Shown in pieces: positions 48,811 to 57,654 of a stretch of 64,000 nt of DNA. A model generated the notes under the pieces. The model was not told the origin of the DNA. It worked only from the letters and a program-made list of their open reading frames with translations, and did not search any database. Both the position numbers and the translations under genes were made by a program. Origin of the DNA: SCRA01 sp035533275 (lineage in GTDB: Bacteria; Vulcanimicrobiota; Vulcanimicrobiia; Vulcanimicrobiales; SCRA01); the NCBI GenBank assembly GCA_035533275.1, contig DATLUD010000010.1, positions 35,266 to 99,265 of the forward strand. The letters run 5' to 3'. Positions within the stretch are counted from its first letter, which is position 1, and every line of letters starts with the position of its first letter.

Positions 48811-51080
48811 TCATGGATGCTGAGCCAGGAGAGAAACTCCTCTTGCGGGAGCGGAGGCGTGAACCAGTAGCCTTGCGCGGCGCTGCACCCTTCGGCGGTG
48901 AGCCAGGCGGCCGTGCTCTCGCGCTCGACCCCCAGCGCCACCACGCGGCGCCCCAAGCTGCGCCCCAGCGCCACGGTGGCGCGGACGATCGCCTCGTCCT
49001 CGGGCGATCCTGGGAGGTCGCGTACGAAAGCCCGATCGATCTTGAGCGCGTCGATGGTCATCTGCTTGACCAGCATGAGCGAGGCGTAGCCGGTTCCGAA
49101 GTCGTCGATGGCCACGCTCATGCCCAGCTCCCGCACGCCCTCCACCAGACGCTGGGCGGCCTCGGGCTCGCGCGAGGCGATGCGCTCGCTGATCTCGAGC
49201 TGGAGGTATGCCGGGTCCGCGCCTTCGTCGCGCAGGATGCGCGCGAGGAGCGCAAGCGTGCCGGGGTGAGCCACGGCGCTGCCGCTGAGGTTGAACGAGA
49301 GCTGCAGGCGCCGCGCGCCGCAGACCAGGGCGCGCGAGCGATGGATCGCCTCGCGCATCACCCATTCGTCGATCGGCAGGATGGACTCGCTCTCCTCGGC
49401 GGCCTCGATGAAGTCCGCCGGCAGACGCAAGCCGTACTGCGGGTCGTGCCAGCGCAGCAGGGCCTCCACCGTGGAGACGGCGCCGTCAGCCAGGTCGAGG
49501 ACGGGCTGGTAATGCAGCTCGAACTCCTCGCGCTGGCGCGCGTAGCGCAGCCCCTGGAGCATCGCCCGTTTGAGCCGCAGCGACTCGCCGATCTCCTCGC
49601 TGAAGAAGCGCACCGTTCCGCCGCCCTCTTGCTGGGCGCGCACGACGGCCGCGTCGGCTGCTCCCAGGAGCAGCTCCGCCTCGTCGGCGTCGCGCGGAAA
49701 GAGCGCCACGCCCACGCTGGCGCTGCGCCGCACTTCGCGGCCCTCGACGTTGACGGGTAATGCGACGGCCTCGCCCAGCACGCGCGCGAGCTGCTCGCCG
49801 CGCTCGGGTGGTCCGTTGACGGCCAGGGCGAACTCCTCGGTTCCCAGGTATGCCACGCGCGCGTGATTGCCGACGATGCCCCGCAGGCGGTCGGCGAAGG
49901 TGCGGATGATACGGTCGTGATCATCGCGGTCGAGGTGGGCGCGCAGGTCGCGGAAGTGATCGACGACCACGAGCACGAGGTTGAGGCCGTCTCCTCGCGC
50001 GCGCGCTTCGACCATGGATTGGCCCAGCACGTCGATGAAGCGCGCGCGGTTGAGCAGGCCCGTGACGGGATCGGTGGCCACCAGCGCCGCAAGCTCTTCT
50101 TGCTGACGGCGCTGCTCCAGCAGGCGCCCGAAGAGCGCGGCGAGGAGCTCCACGTAGGTGTGGTCCTCCTCGGCGAACGGGCGCGTGCGCGGCACGCGCG
50201 AGCCGAAGACGAGCAGATAGTCGCCGTTGCCGAACGCGATGGGCGTGCCGATCACGCTGCGCAGCGAGAACGCGAGCGCTACCCCGCTCAGCTCGGGATC
50301 GCTCTCGTCGCCGTCGTCGATGTGCGCGAGGGTGGTTTGACGGCGCCGGATGAGCTCGGCGATCGTCCCCGGCAGCGCTAGGCCGATGATGGGCTCAGCG
50401 TGGCCCTCGGACCAGCAGATCCACTCGAAGTCGATGCGCTCGCCCTCGATGCGGTCGACGGCGCCGAACTCCAGTCCCAGCGTGCGCGTGCCCTCGGCCA
50501 GGATGGCCATGGCCTGCTCGGCCACGTCGCCGGAGTGGTCGGTGCTCAGGCGCCAGAGGGTCTCGAGGCGGCCCAGCGAGCTGTGCGAGCGCGCGGCGCT
50601 CTCGGCCAGCAGGACGCGCATGCGCACCGACTCGACGGCCCGCCCGATGTCCTCGGCGATCCCCACGAGCAGCTGGAGCTCCTTGGCGTCGAAGGTCAAG
50701 CCGCGCGGGAGGTAGGCGGTCAGCGCGCCGGCGACGTCTTCGGCGATGCGCAGCGGGACCGCGCCCACCGCGCCGACGAGCGGATCGGCCAGGGCCAGCA
50801 CCGCGGGCTCGCAGGTGCGGATGGCCAGCTCCGTGGCGTCGTCGGAGACGGGGCGCACGCCCGTTGCGGCCACCACCTCTTCCCCGCCCTCGGGGAGGGC
50901 GTAGGTGATGGCGACGCCCGCGTACCCGCGGTACTGCGCTAAGAGCTCGCAGGACTCGCGCAACACCGTCGGCTCGTCCTGCAGCAAAGCCAGGAGACGT
51001 TGGATGGCGTAGACCACTTGCAGCCGGCGCGCGTCGTCGCTGGCGCGCTCCCTGCGCTCGTCTACCTCGCGTCCATCCAT
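48807..51080 (-). CDS. GAF-GAF-GGDEF-EAL protein B, both c-di-GMP domains degenerate
   Basis: A 757-residue cytoplasmic protein without transmembrane helices. Two GAF-like domains (about 20-160 and 170-325) precede a GGDEF domain (about 330-490) and an EAL domain (about 505-757). The cyclase signature reads GTEEF at 413-417 instead of GGEEF. In the EAL domain Glu539 (EAL), Asn597, Glu629, Asp659-Asp660, Lys680 and Gln736 are present, but the glutamate of the usual AEGVE motif is Leu716 (ALGVE), which should weaken catalysis. The N-terminal QVVYAIQRLLAL matches the next gene upstream, so the two arose by tandem duplication. It overlaps that gene by 19 bases and rmuC by four. A c-di-GMP effector or dimer partner is likely. 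Confidence 0.9.
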   Translation of the reverse strand: MDGREVDERRERASDDARRLQVVYAIQRLLALLQDEPTVLRESCELLAQYRGYAGVAITYALPEGGEEVVAATGVRPVSDDATELAIRTCEPAVLALADPLVGAVGAVPLRIAEDVAGALTAYLPRGLTFDAKELQLLVGIAEDIGRAVESVRMRVLLAESAARSHSSLGRLETLWRLSTDHSGDVAEQAMAILAEGTRTLGLEFGAVDRIEGERIDFEWICWSEGHAEPIIGLALPGTIAELIRRRQTTLAHIDDGDESDPELSGVALAFSLRSVIGTPIAFGNGDYLLVFGSRVPRTRPFAEEDHTYVELLAALFGRLLEQRRQQEELAALVATDPVTGLLNRARFIDVLGQSMVEARARGDGLNLVLVVVDHFRDLRAHLDRDDHDRIIRTFADRLRGIVGNHARVAYLGTEEFALAVNGPPERGEQLARVLGEAVALPVNVEGREVRRSASVGVALFPRDADEAELLLGAADAAVVRAQQEGGGTVRFFSEEIGESLRLKRAMLQGLRYARQREEFELHYQPVLDLADGAVSTVEALLRWHDPQYGLRLPADFIEAAEESESILPIDEWVMREAIHRSRALVCGARRLQLSFNLSGSAVAHPGTLALLARILRDEGADPAYLQLEISERIASREPEAAQRLVEGVRELGMSVAIDDFGTGYASLMLVKQMTIDALKIDRAFVRDLPGSPEDEAIVRATVALGRSLGRRVVALGVERESTAAWLTAEGCSAAQGYWFTPPLPQEEFLSWLSIHE

Positions 51081-53398
51081 GCTTCGAAGTCCTCAGCCGG
51101 CATCGCCTCGCCGTACCAGTATCCTTGGGCGAAGTCGCATCCCTGCGCCGCCAGCCAGCGGACCTGCTCCTCCTCCTCGACGCACTCGGCGACGATGCGC
51201 CGCCCCAAGGAGTGACCAAGCGCGATCGTCGCCCGCACGATCGCCACGTCTTCCCGCCGGTGCGGGAGCGCCTGCACGAAGCTCCCGTCGATCTTGATCA
51301 CATCGATCGGCAGGCTCTTCAGATGCATGAGGGAGGAGTATCCCGTGCCGAAATCGTCGAGCGCGACGGAGATGCCGAGGGCGCGCAGGCCCTGGAGCAA
51401 CTCGCTGGTGCGCGCCACGTCGCGCATGGCCACCGTTTCGGTGACCTCGATCTGAAGATGCGCGGGATCGATGCCGCTGCGCGAAACCAGCTCGCGCAGC
51501 TCGTCCAGGAGCGCCGGCTCGTGCATGCTGCGGCCGGAGAGGTTGCACGCCAGCACGACGTCGCGCCCGCTGAGCTCCCAGCGGCGGATCTGGCTGACCG
51601 CTTCGCGCAGGGCCCACTGGTCGAGCGAGGCGATGAGGCCCGTGTCCTCCGCCAAGGGGATGAACTCCGCGGCGCGGCGCATCGCGCCCTCGGCGGGAAA
51701 CCAGCGCAGCAGGGCCTCGGCACCCACCACGCGCCCGCTGGCCAGATCCACCTCCGGCTGGTAGTAGAGGCGGAACTCGTTGCGCTCGCGCGCGCGCATG
51801 ACGTCGCGGTGGAAGCGCCGCTTGGCCTCGAGCTGCTCGCCGATCTCGTGACTGTAGAACCGGTAGCGTCCGCCGCCCTCGGCGCGCACGGTGGCGATGG
51901 CCTCGCTGACGCAGGAGATCAGCTCCGTCGGTTCGGCGGCGTCCGTGGGGTAGAGCGCGATGCCCACGCTGGCGCTGAGATGGATCTCGTTGCCGTCGAC
52001 GGCCGTCGGCTCGCTCAAGCGCTCGCAGAGGCGTCGGGCGAGATCGGCGGCGGCATCCGGCGTGCGCGTGCCGGCCACGATCCCAAAGCAGTCGCCGCCG
52101 ATGCGCGCCAGCACGTCCCCTTCGCGCAAGAGGGATCGCAGACGGCGCGCCACCTCGCACAAGATGTGGTCACCCACGGCGAAGCCGAGGGCCGAGTTGA
52201 TGCCGCGGAAGCGGTCGATGTCGATGGCCAGCACGGCGAACGGCCTCTCGGCGGCATCGCGCGCCGCCGTCATCTCGGCCAACTGCTCCTCGAGGCTGGT
52301 GCGGTTGGGCAGCCCCGTGAGCTGGTCGACGGTCCTCAGGATCTCGATCTTCTCCTGCTGATCGCTGTGGCGCAGGAACTCCACGAAAAGCGAGGCGAGG
52401 AGCTCCACATAGACGTGGTCCTCCTCCTGGAACGACGCGGCGTGTGGGCGGCGTCCGGCGAACAGCAGCACGTAACGGCGGTCGTCCACCGAGAACGGCG
52501 TGGCGATGGCCGTGCGGTAGCCCCGCTGGACGAGCGCGTGCGAGCCGTCGAGGGTGCGGTCGTCGGCGAAGTCGTGCCACGAGCGCGTCCGTCCCTCGTG
52601 GAGAACGCGCCCGGCGATCGACGACTCCAGCGGAATGCTGGCGCGCGTCTGCGACGTGGTCTCGTCGACGAGGTGCGCATCGAAGACCAGCGCGTTGTCG
52701 TCGACTACGCCGATCGCGCCGAAATCCAGGTCCAGCGCGCGCGTGCCCTCGGAGAGGAGGACGGCGCGACGCGCCTCGATCTCGCCGCCGGCGGAGGCGA
52801 AGAGGCGGCGGACGGTCTCGAGGCGCGCAAGGCGGCCGCGGGAGCGCGCCACCTCGCTGGCCGCGGTGGCGCGCATGCGCAGCAGCTGCACCGTGCGGGC
52901 GATGTCGTCGGCGAGGCCCTCGAGCAGGCGGCGCTCTTTCTCCTCGAACCCGTTGGGCTCGTCGGAGTAGGCGGCCAGCACGCGAACCACCTTGCCGTCG
53001 ATCGAGAGCGGGAGCGTGAGCACCGAGCCGATGCCGAAGGACTGCGCCCGCGTGCGCCAGTGGCCGTAGAGCGGATCGGTGACGCGCGTGACGCGCGCCT
53101 GCCCGGTTCGGATGACCCAGCCCACGTTGCCCTGGCCTTCGATCGTGTCGTCCCAGCGCGCGCGGACGCCGTCGATGAACGTGGAGGCGCTGCCGGCGCG
53201 CGCGGTGACGGAGACGGCGCCGTCGTCCTCCACGGCGCCCGACCACACGAGCAGATAGTGGCGATAGCGCGCCAGCAACGCGCAACACTCGCGCAGGAGC
53301 GTTCGCTCATCCGGCGCGAGCGCGAGCAAACGTTGAATGGCGTAGACGACGAGTAACCGTTCCTCGTCGTCCGACGTTGCGAGCCGTGCTACGTCCAT
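51062..53398 (-). CDS. GAF-GAF-GGDEF-EAL protein A, intact EAL with degenerate GGDEF
   Basis: A 778-residue cytoplasmic paralogue with the same architecture: GAF domains about 15-175 and 190-345, GGDEF about 350-510, EAL about 525-778. The cyclase signature is GGDCF at 434-438, so diguanylate cyclase activity is improbable. All residues used by EAL phosphodiesterases are present: Glu561, Asn619, Glu651, Asp681-Asp682, Lys702, Glu738 and Gln758. It should therefore hydrolyse c-di-GMP to pGpG, perhaps controlled by GAF ligands or by a nucleotide bound to the dead GGDEF. It begins 72 bases after the moxR stop and overlaps protein B, which makes the two stoichiometric. The ATG at 53398 is weakly preceded by GAAGGG. 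Confidence 0.92.
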   Translation of the reverse strand: MDVARLATSDDEERLLVVYAIQRLLALAPDERTLLRECCALLARYRHYLLVWSGAVEDDGAVSVTARAGSASTFIDGVRARWDDTIEGQGNVGWVIRTGQARVTRVTDPLYGHWRTRAQSFGIGSVLTLPLSIDGKVVRVLAAYSDEPNGFEEKERRLLEGLADDIARTVQLLRMRATAASEVARSRGRLARLETVRRLFASAGGEIEARRAVLLSEGTRALDLDFGAIGVVDDNALVFDAHLVDETTSQTRASIPLESSIAGRVLHEGRTRSWHDFADDRTLDGSHALVQRGYRTAIATPFSVDDRRYVLLFAGRRPHAASFQEEDHVYVELLASLFVEFLRHSDQQEKIEILRTVDQLTGLPNRTSLEEQLAEMTAARDAAERPFAVLAIDIDRFRGINSALGFAVGDHILCEVARRLRSLLREGDVLARIGGDCFGIVAGTRTPDAAADLARRLCERLSEPTAVDGNEIHLSASVGIALYPTDAAEPTELISCVSEAIATVRAEGGGRYRFYSHEIGEQLEAKRRFHRDVMRARERNEFRLYYQPEVDLASGRVVGAEALLRWFPAEGAMRRAAEFIPLAEDTGLIASLDQWALREAVSQIRRWELSGRDVVLACNLSGRSMHEPALLDELRELVSRSGIDPAHLQIEVTETVAMRDVARTSELLQGLRALGISVALDDFGTGYSSLMHLKSLPIDVIKIDGSFVQALPHRREDVAIVRATIALGHSLGRRIVAECVEEEEQVRWLAAQGCDFAQGYWYGEAMPAEDFEAWMDAR

Positions 53399-53445
53399 GT
53401 AGCGCTGACCCTTCCGTAGAACCGCACGCTTCAGGTATCGGCAGG

Positions 53446-53465
53446 CCTTACGGAATGCCGTAGGG
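53446..53465. other. Hairpin between moxR and the c-di-GMP pair
   Basis: CCTTACGG (53446-53453) pairs with CCGTAGGG (53458-53465) around a four-base loop, with one T-G wobble. CCTTACGG recurs at 53469. It lies in the only gap of more than 30 bases between valS and the VWA gene. No T-run follows, so a processing site or partial terminator is more likely than a strong one. Confidence 0.4.
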
Positions 53466-53470
53466 GCGCC

Positions 53471-54388
53471 TTACGGCGGCGAAACGGCGGCCACGAGCTC
53501 CCGCAGCTCGCGCTCGGGGTCGCGCTCCTCGGCTGCGACCCGGTACGACCACGCCACCCGGTGGCGCAGCGCCGCGGGGGCCACCGCGCGCACGTCGTCG
53601 GGGGTGGCGAACGAGCGCCCTTGGAGGACCGAGCGGGCCCGCGCCAGGGCCACCAGCGCCAGCGAGGCGCGCGGCGAGGCCCCCGCCTCGATCAACGGAT
53701 GGCTGCGGGTGGCGCGTACCAGGTCGACGGCGTAGGCGCGCAGGGGCGGCTCCACGTGGACGGCGCGGGCGCGCTCCTGCCAGGCGCGGACGTCGTCGAG
53801 GGCGGCGGCCGCGCTCAGCGTGGGCGGATGGTCGCCGTAGCGCGCCACGATCTCCAGCTCTTGCTCGCGCGTGGGCGGGGCGACGCGGATCTTCACCAGA
53901 AAGCGGTCGAGCTGGGCTACGGGGAGCGGATAGGTCCCCTCTCCGTCGAGGGGATTCTGCGTGGCCAGCACCACGAAGGGCGCCGGGAGCGCGTGCGTCT
54001 CGCCCGCGATGGTCACCTGGCGCTCCTGCATCGCCTCGAGCAGGGCGCTCTGGACCTTGGCGGGGGCGCGGTTGATCTCGTCGGCCAGGAGCAGGTTGGC
54101 GAACGCCGGCCCCAGCTCCACGCGAAACTCGCCAGCGCGCTGATCGTAGATGCGAGTGCCGACCACGTCGGAGGGGAGCAGGTCGGGCGTGAACTGCACG
54201 CGCCGGAAGGCGCCGCCGATCAGGCAGGCGAGGCTCGTGCAGGCCAGCGTCTTGGCGAGGCCCGGGGTGCCTTCGAGCAAGGCGTGCCCCCCTGCGATCA
54301 GGGCCAGCAAGAGTCCATCGACCATCTCGTCTTGTCCGACGATCGCCTTGGCGAGCTCGGAGCGGAGGACCAGCGGCTCAACGTTCAA
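53471..54388 (-). CDS. MoxR-family AAA+ ATPase
   Basis: A 305-residue AAA+ ATPase. Walker A is EGTPGLAKTL, Walker B LLLADEINRAP, followed by the pre-sensor block LLEAMQERQVTI and sensor 1 FVVLATQNPLDGEGTYPLP, all classical for MoxR. MoxR proteins act as chaperone-like ATPases with DUF58 and VWA partners. The ATG at 54388 overlaps the stop of the BatD-like gene (ATGA). The expected DUF58 and VWA genes come only after the two c-di-GMP genes and rmuC. Confidence 0.94.
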   Translation of the reverse strand: MNVEPLVLRSELAKAIVGQDEMVDGLLLALIAGGHALLEGTPGLAKTLACTSLACLIGGAFRRVQFTPDLLPSDVVGTRIYDQRAGEFRVELGPAFANLLLADEINRAPAKVQSALLEAMQERQVTIAGETHALPAPFVVLATQNPLDGEGTYPLPVAQLDRFLVKIRVAPPTREQELEIVARYGDHPPTLSAAAALDDVRAWQERARAVHVEPPLRAYAVDLVRATRSHPLIEAGASPRASLALVALARARSVLQGRSFATPDDVRAVAPAALRHRVAWSYRVAAEERDPERELRELVAAVSPP

Positions 54389-55251
54389 CGGCAGACGACC
54401 TCCAGTGCGTCGGCGAGGTGCAGCGCGGAGGCCGCCTCACCGCCGGGTTCGACGAATGCGGCCCGCTCGGCTGCCGCCACGGCCCGGCGCCAGCGCGCAT
54501 CGGACGTGCGCGCGGCGACGTCCTCCGCCGTCTCGCGCTCCCCGGCGCCCAGCCGCTCCCAGAGCGCCGCCCGCGCGCCCACGGCGTTGGCCCGGCTCGG
54601 GGCGTGGCGTAGCCGCGCGACCCATGCCGCCAGGGCCTCACCGGGCGGAAGCGCCGGGGCGAAGGGCTCGAGGGCGTGGTCCGCGGCGGCTGCCGGGCGC
54701 CGCCTCCGGGCCAGTGCCAGGGCACCCAGGGCCAGAGCCGCGGTGGCCAGGCCCACCAGCGCGAGGCCGCCGAGCGCCAGAGCCTTCAGGCGGGTCAGGA
54801 TGCCGCCCGCTTCGCCGGGGGCAGCGGCAAGGGCGACCACGGTCACCGTGTTGGAGCGGTATCGCAGGGGCTGGCGGCTGCGCGGATCGATGGCGTCGAT
54901 GTAGGCGGGACCGATGACGGCGGGCCCGGGGAGGTTGGGTGTGATGGTCAGCACGGCCACGTAGGTGGTGGCATCGGCCTGCCGGTCGAGCCGCTCGCTG
55001 TCGGCCAGCACTTGGAACGCGGTCAGGTCGGGGAGGATGAGCTCGGGGAGCGCTTGGACGCGCTCGCCGACCACGGCGCGCACCGTGAGGTGAAGCGCCT
55101 GGCCCAGAGGGACGTGCGTGCGATCCACCGAGATCGTCAGCGCGCGCACGTGGAGCACGCGGTAGGCGTCGCCCCGCGCGCCCAGGCACGCGGCGAGCAC
55201 GAGCGCCAGCACGAGCGCTCGCGATGCCGGACCTACACTTCGGCGAGCCAC
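54385..55251 (-). CDS. BatD-like membrane-anchored protein
   Basis: A 288-residue envelope protein. The signal peptide ends in LVLAAC (Cys22), a possible lipobox. A beta-sandwich (about 35-150; ISVDRTHVPLGQALHLTVRAVVG and RYRSNTVTVVAL) precedes a transmembrane helix (about 158-182) and a cytoplasmic helical tail. This beta-domain/TM/tail order is the BatD ('oxygen tolerance') layout in shortened form. GTG 55251 overlaps the carA stop by 19 bases, and its own stop overlaps moxR. It probably presents the periplasmic side of the MoxR-VWA complex. Confidence 0.7.
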   Translation of the reverse strand: MARRSVGPASRALVLALVLAACLGARGDAYRVLHVRALTISVDRTHVPLGQALHLTVRAVVGERVQALPELILPDLTAFQVLADSERLDRQADATTYVAVLTITPNLPGPAVIGPAYIDAIDPRSRQPLRYRSNTVTVVALAAAPGEAGGILTRLKALALGGLALVGLATAALALGALALARRRRPAAAADHALEPFAPALPPGEALAAWVARLRHAPSRANAVGARAALWERLGAGERETAEDVAARTSDARWRRAVAAAERAAFVEPGGEAASALHLADALEVVCR

Positions 55252-56300
55252 CGCTCGAAGAGGTAGCGCGCGTCGCTCGGTCCGGGGGAGGCCTCCGGGT
55301 GGAACTGCACCGCCGCGATCGGGAGCGTGCGGTGGCGGAACCCTTCGTTCGTCTGGTCGTTGAGGTTGATCATCGTCTCCGCGAGGTGCGCGGGCAGCGT
55401 AGCGCGGTCCACGGCGTAGCCGTGGTTGTGCGCGGTGACGAGCACCTTGCCGTTCTCCAGGTCCTTCACGGGCTGGTTGCCGCCGCGGTGGCCGTAGGGC
55501 AGCTTGAAGGTCGTGGCGCCGCAGGCGGAGGCCAGCAACTGGTGCCCCAGGCAGATGCCGAAGAGCGGGAGCTCGCCGATGAACGAGCGCAGGGTTGCGA
55601 TCACGCTCGGGAGATCTTGGGGGTCACCGGGGCCGTTGGAAACGAGGATCGCGTCGGGTTGCTGCTCCAGGATCTCCTCGCGGGTGGCGTCCCACGGCAG
55701 CACGGTGACCGAGACGTCCAACTCTCCCAGCGCCTGCAGGATGCCTTCTTTCAACCCGCAGTCGATGAGCACGAGCCGCTTGGCCGCGCCGCGGGGTCCG
55801 CGCTGCATCGGCGCGGAAATCGAGACGGGGGCCACCAGGTTCTCGGGCGGCTTGGCGCAGTAGGCGCGCAGCGCCTCGGGGGCGCGCGCGACCGCCTCGC
55901 CGCCCACGGCGAGCACCGCCTTCATGGTGCCGTGCTCGCGCAGGTGCATGGTGAGGGCGCGCGTATCGATGCCGACGATCGCCGGCATGCCCTGCTCCTT
56001 CATCCATGCGTCGAGGTCGAGCTTGCTCTGGTGATGGGAGGGGTGAGCGCAGAGACGCTTGACGACGGCTCCGGCGGCGCACGCGGTGCCGTGCTGCATC
56101 GCCGTGCGGCTGATGCCGTAGTTGCCGATCATCGGGTAGGTGAAAACGAGGATCTGCGCGTTGTACGAGGGATCGGTGAGGGCCTCTTCGTACCCGGTCA
56201 TCCCCGTGAAGAAGACCGCTTCGCCCGTCACCAAACCCTCGGCGCCGGCGCCCTCGCCTTCGTAGCGTTGACCGTCTTCCAGCAGCAGTAGAGCCTTCAT
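55233..56300 (-). CDS. carA: Carbamoyl-phosphate synthase small subunit
   Basis: Glutamine amidotransferase subunit, 355 residues, feeding ammonia to CarB. The N-terminal CPSase domain shows FTGMTGYEEALTDPSY and GIDTRALTMHLRE; the class I GATase domain has SNGPGDPQD, the nucleophile Cys250 in LFGICLGHQLL and the His334/Glu336 pair in FHPEA. ATG 56300 has AGGAA upstream; frames to 56381 extend into pyrC. It lies seven bases after pyrC and overlaps the BatD-like gene. The large subunit is encoded elsewhere (40694-43909). Confidence 0.96.
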   Translation of the reverse strand: MKALLLLEDGQRYEGEGAGAEGLVTGEAVFFTGMTGYEEALTDPSYNAQILVFTYPMIGNYGISRTAMQHGTACAAGAVVKRLCAHPSHHQSKLDLDAWMKEQGMPAIVGIDTRALTMHLREHGTMKAVLAVGGEAVARAPEALRAYCAKPPENLVAPVSISAPMQRGPRGAAKRLVLIDCGLKEGILQALGELDVSVTVLPWDATREEILEQQPDAILVSNGPGDPQDLPSVIATLRSFIGELPLFGICLGHQLLASACGATTFKLPYGHRGGNQPVKDLENGKVLVTAHNHGYAVDRATLPAHLAETMINLNDQTNEGFRHRTLPIAAVQFHPEASPGPSDARYLFERWLAEV

Positions 56301-56307
56301 TCCGTTC

Positions 56308-57654
56308 CTACCCAAGAGTGGCGGCGCCCGTCCGCCCGTCGGGGCTCCCGCGCAGTACGCGCGGCGAGCCTCCCAGCGCATCGTAGACCACGCGCCCGTC
56401 CACGATGGTTGCCACGGCGCGCCGCGGCAGGCGCATGCCCGCGAACGGCGTGATGCGCCCCATCGACTGGAAGGCCTCGGGGTCGACCAGCCACGACTCG
56501 TCGCGCAGCACCGTCACGTCGGCCGCCGAGCCGATCGCCAGCGTGCCGCCCGGCACGTCGAGCAGCCGCGCCACGTTGGTGGAGAGCAAGGCCACCATGC
56601 GCTCCAGCGGGAGGTCGGGGAGCGCGTGGGCGTACGCGCCCACGGCGATCTCCAAGCCCGTGAAGCCGACGGCGGTCTCCGAGAGCGGACCCGCCTTGTC
56701 GCCGGCGGTGTGCGGCGCGTGATCGGTCGCAAGCACGTCGACCGAGCCGTCGCGCACCCCGGCGCGCAGGGCGGCGATGTCGTCCTCGACGCGCAGCGGC
56801 GGGCAGACGCGCCCGCGCGCGGTGAAGCCTTCGAAGAGGCGGTCCGTGAAGACGAGGTGGTGCGGCGAGACCTCGCAGGTGGCGCGGATGCCTTGTGAGC
56901 GCGCCCACTTCACCAGCTCGAGTCCGCGGCCGGTGGAGAGGTGCGCGATGTGCCAGCGCTTGCCGGTGTCGCCGGCGATCAGCAGGTCGCGCGCCACGAC
57001 GACGTCCTCGGCCAGGCGCGGCGAGCCCGCGATGCCCAGCCGCGCGCTGGTGGCGCCCTCGTTCATCACGCCGCCGGCGCGCAGGGCCGCCTCCTCGCAG
57101 TGCGAGATGAACGGCGCTTCGAGATCGCGGGCATAGAGGGCGGCGCGGCGCAGGACGCGCGCGTCGTCGACGGTGCTGCCGTCGTCGCTGAAGGCCACGG
57201 CCCCCGCCTGCGCCAGCAAACCGTAGGGCGCGAGCTCCTTGCCTTCCCGCCGGCGCGTGATGGCTCCGATCGGGTAGACGCGCGCCAGCCCCGCGGCGCG
57301 CGCGCGCTCGATGACCTCGCGCACGATCTGCGGCGAGTCGATGGCGGGCTGCGTGTTGGGCATGGCCGCCACGGCGGTGAAGCCTCCGGCGACCGCGGCC
57401 GCGCAGCCCGAGGCGATGGTCTCCTTGTGGCTTTGCCCCGGCTCGCGCAGGTGCACGTGCGGATCGATGAAGCCCGGCGCCACGACCGCGCCGCGCACGT
57501 CCAGCTCGAGTGCCCCGGCCGCCTCCGCGTCGTCGATGCGCTCGGCGATCTTGGCGATGCATCCGCGCTCGATCAGCACGTCGCGCAGGGCGTCGAGGCC
57601 TTGGGCCGGGTCGATCACGCGGCCGCCGCGCAGGAGAATGGCCCGCTCGCTCAT
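56308..57654 (-). CDS. pyrC: Dihydroorotase
   Basis: Zinc amidohydrolase forming dihydroorotate from carbamoyl aspartate; 448 residues, class I (long, multifunctional-type) form. The metal-binding His66/His68 are in GFIDPHVHLREPG; SDDGSTVDD carries the catalytic-site aspartates, and SHCEE, HLST and DVLATDHAPHT supply further ligands. The ATG at 57654 overlaps the pyrB stop (ATGA). Confidence 0.96.
   Translation of the reverse strand: MSERAILLRGGRVIDPAQGLDALRDVLIERGCIAKIAERIDDAEAAGALELDVRGAVVAPGFIDPHVHLREPGQSHKETIASGCAAAVAGGFTAVAAMPNTQPAIDSPQIVREVIERARAAGLARVYPIGAITRRREGKELAPYGLLAQAGAVAFSDDGSTVDDARVLRRAALYARDLEAPFISHCEEAALRAGGVMNEGATSARLGIAGSPRLAEDVVVARDLLIAGDTGKRWHIAHLSTGRGLELVKWARSQGIRATCEVSPHHLVFTDRLFEGFTARGRVCPPLRVEDDIAALRAGVRDGSVDVLATDHAPHTAGDKAGPLSETAVGFTGLEIAVGAYAHALPDLPLERMVALLSTNVARLLDVPGGTLAIGSAADVTVLRDESWLVDPEAFQSMGRITPFAGMRLPRRAVATIVDGRVVYDALGGSPRVLRGSPDGRTGAATLG

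Noticed and set aside
53399..53470. c-di-GMP riboswitch upstream of the EAL genes
   Set aside because: The 72-base gap is too short and lacks the conserved GEMM core; only a simple hairpin is present.
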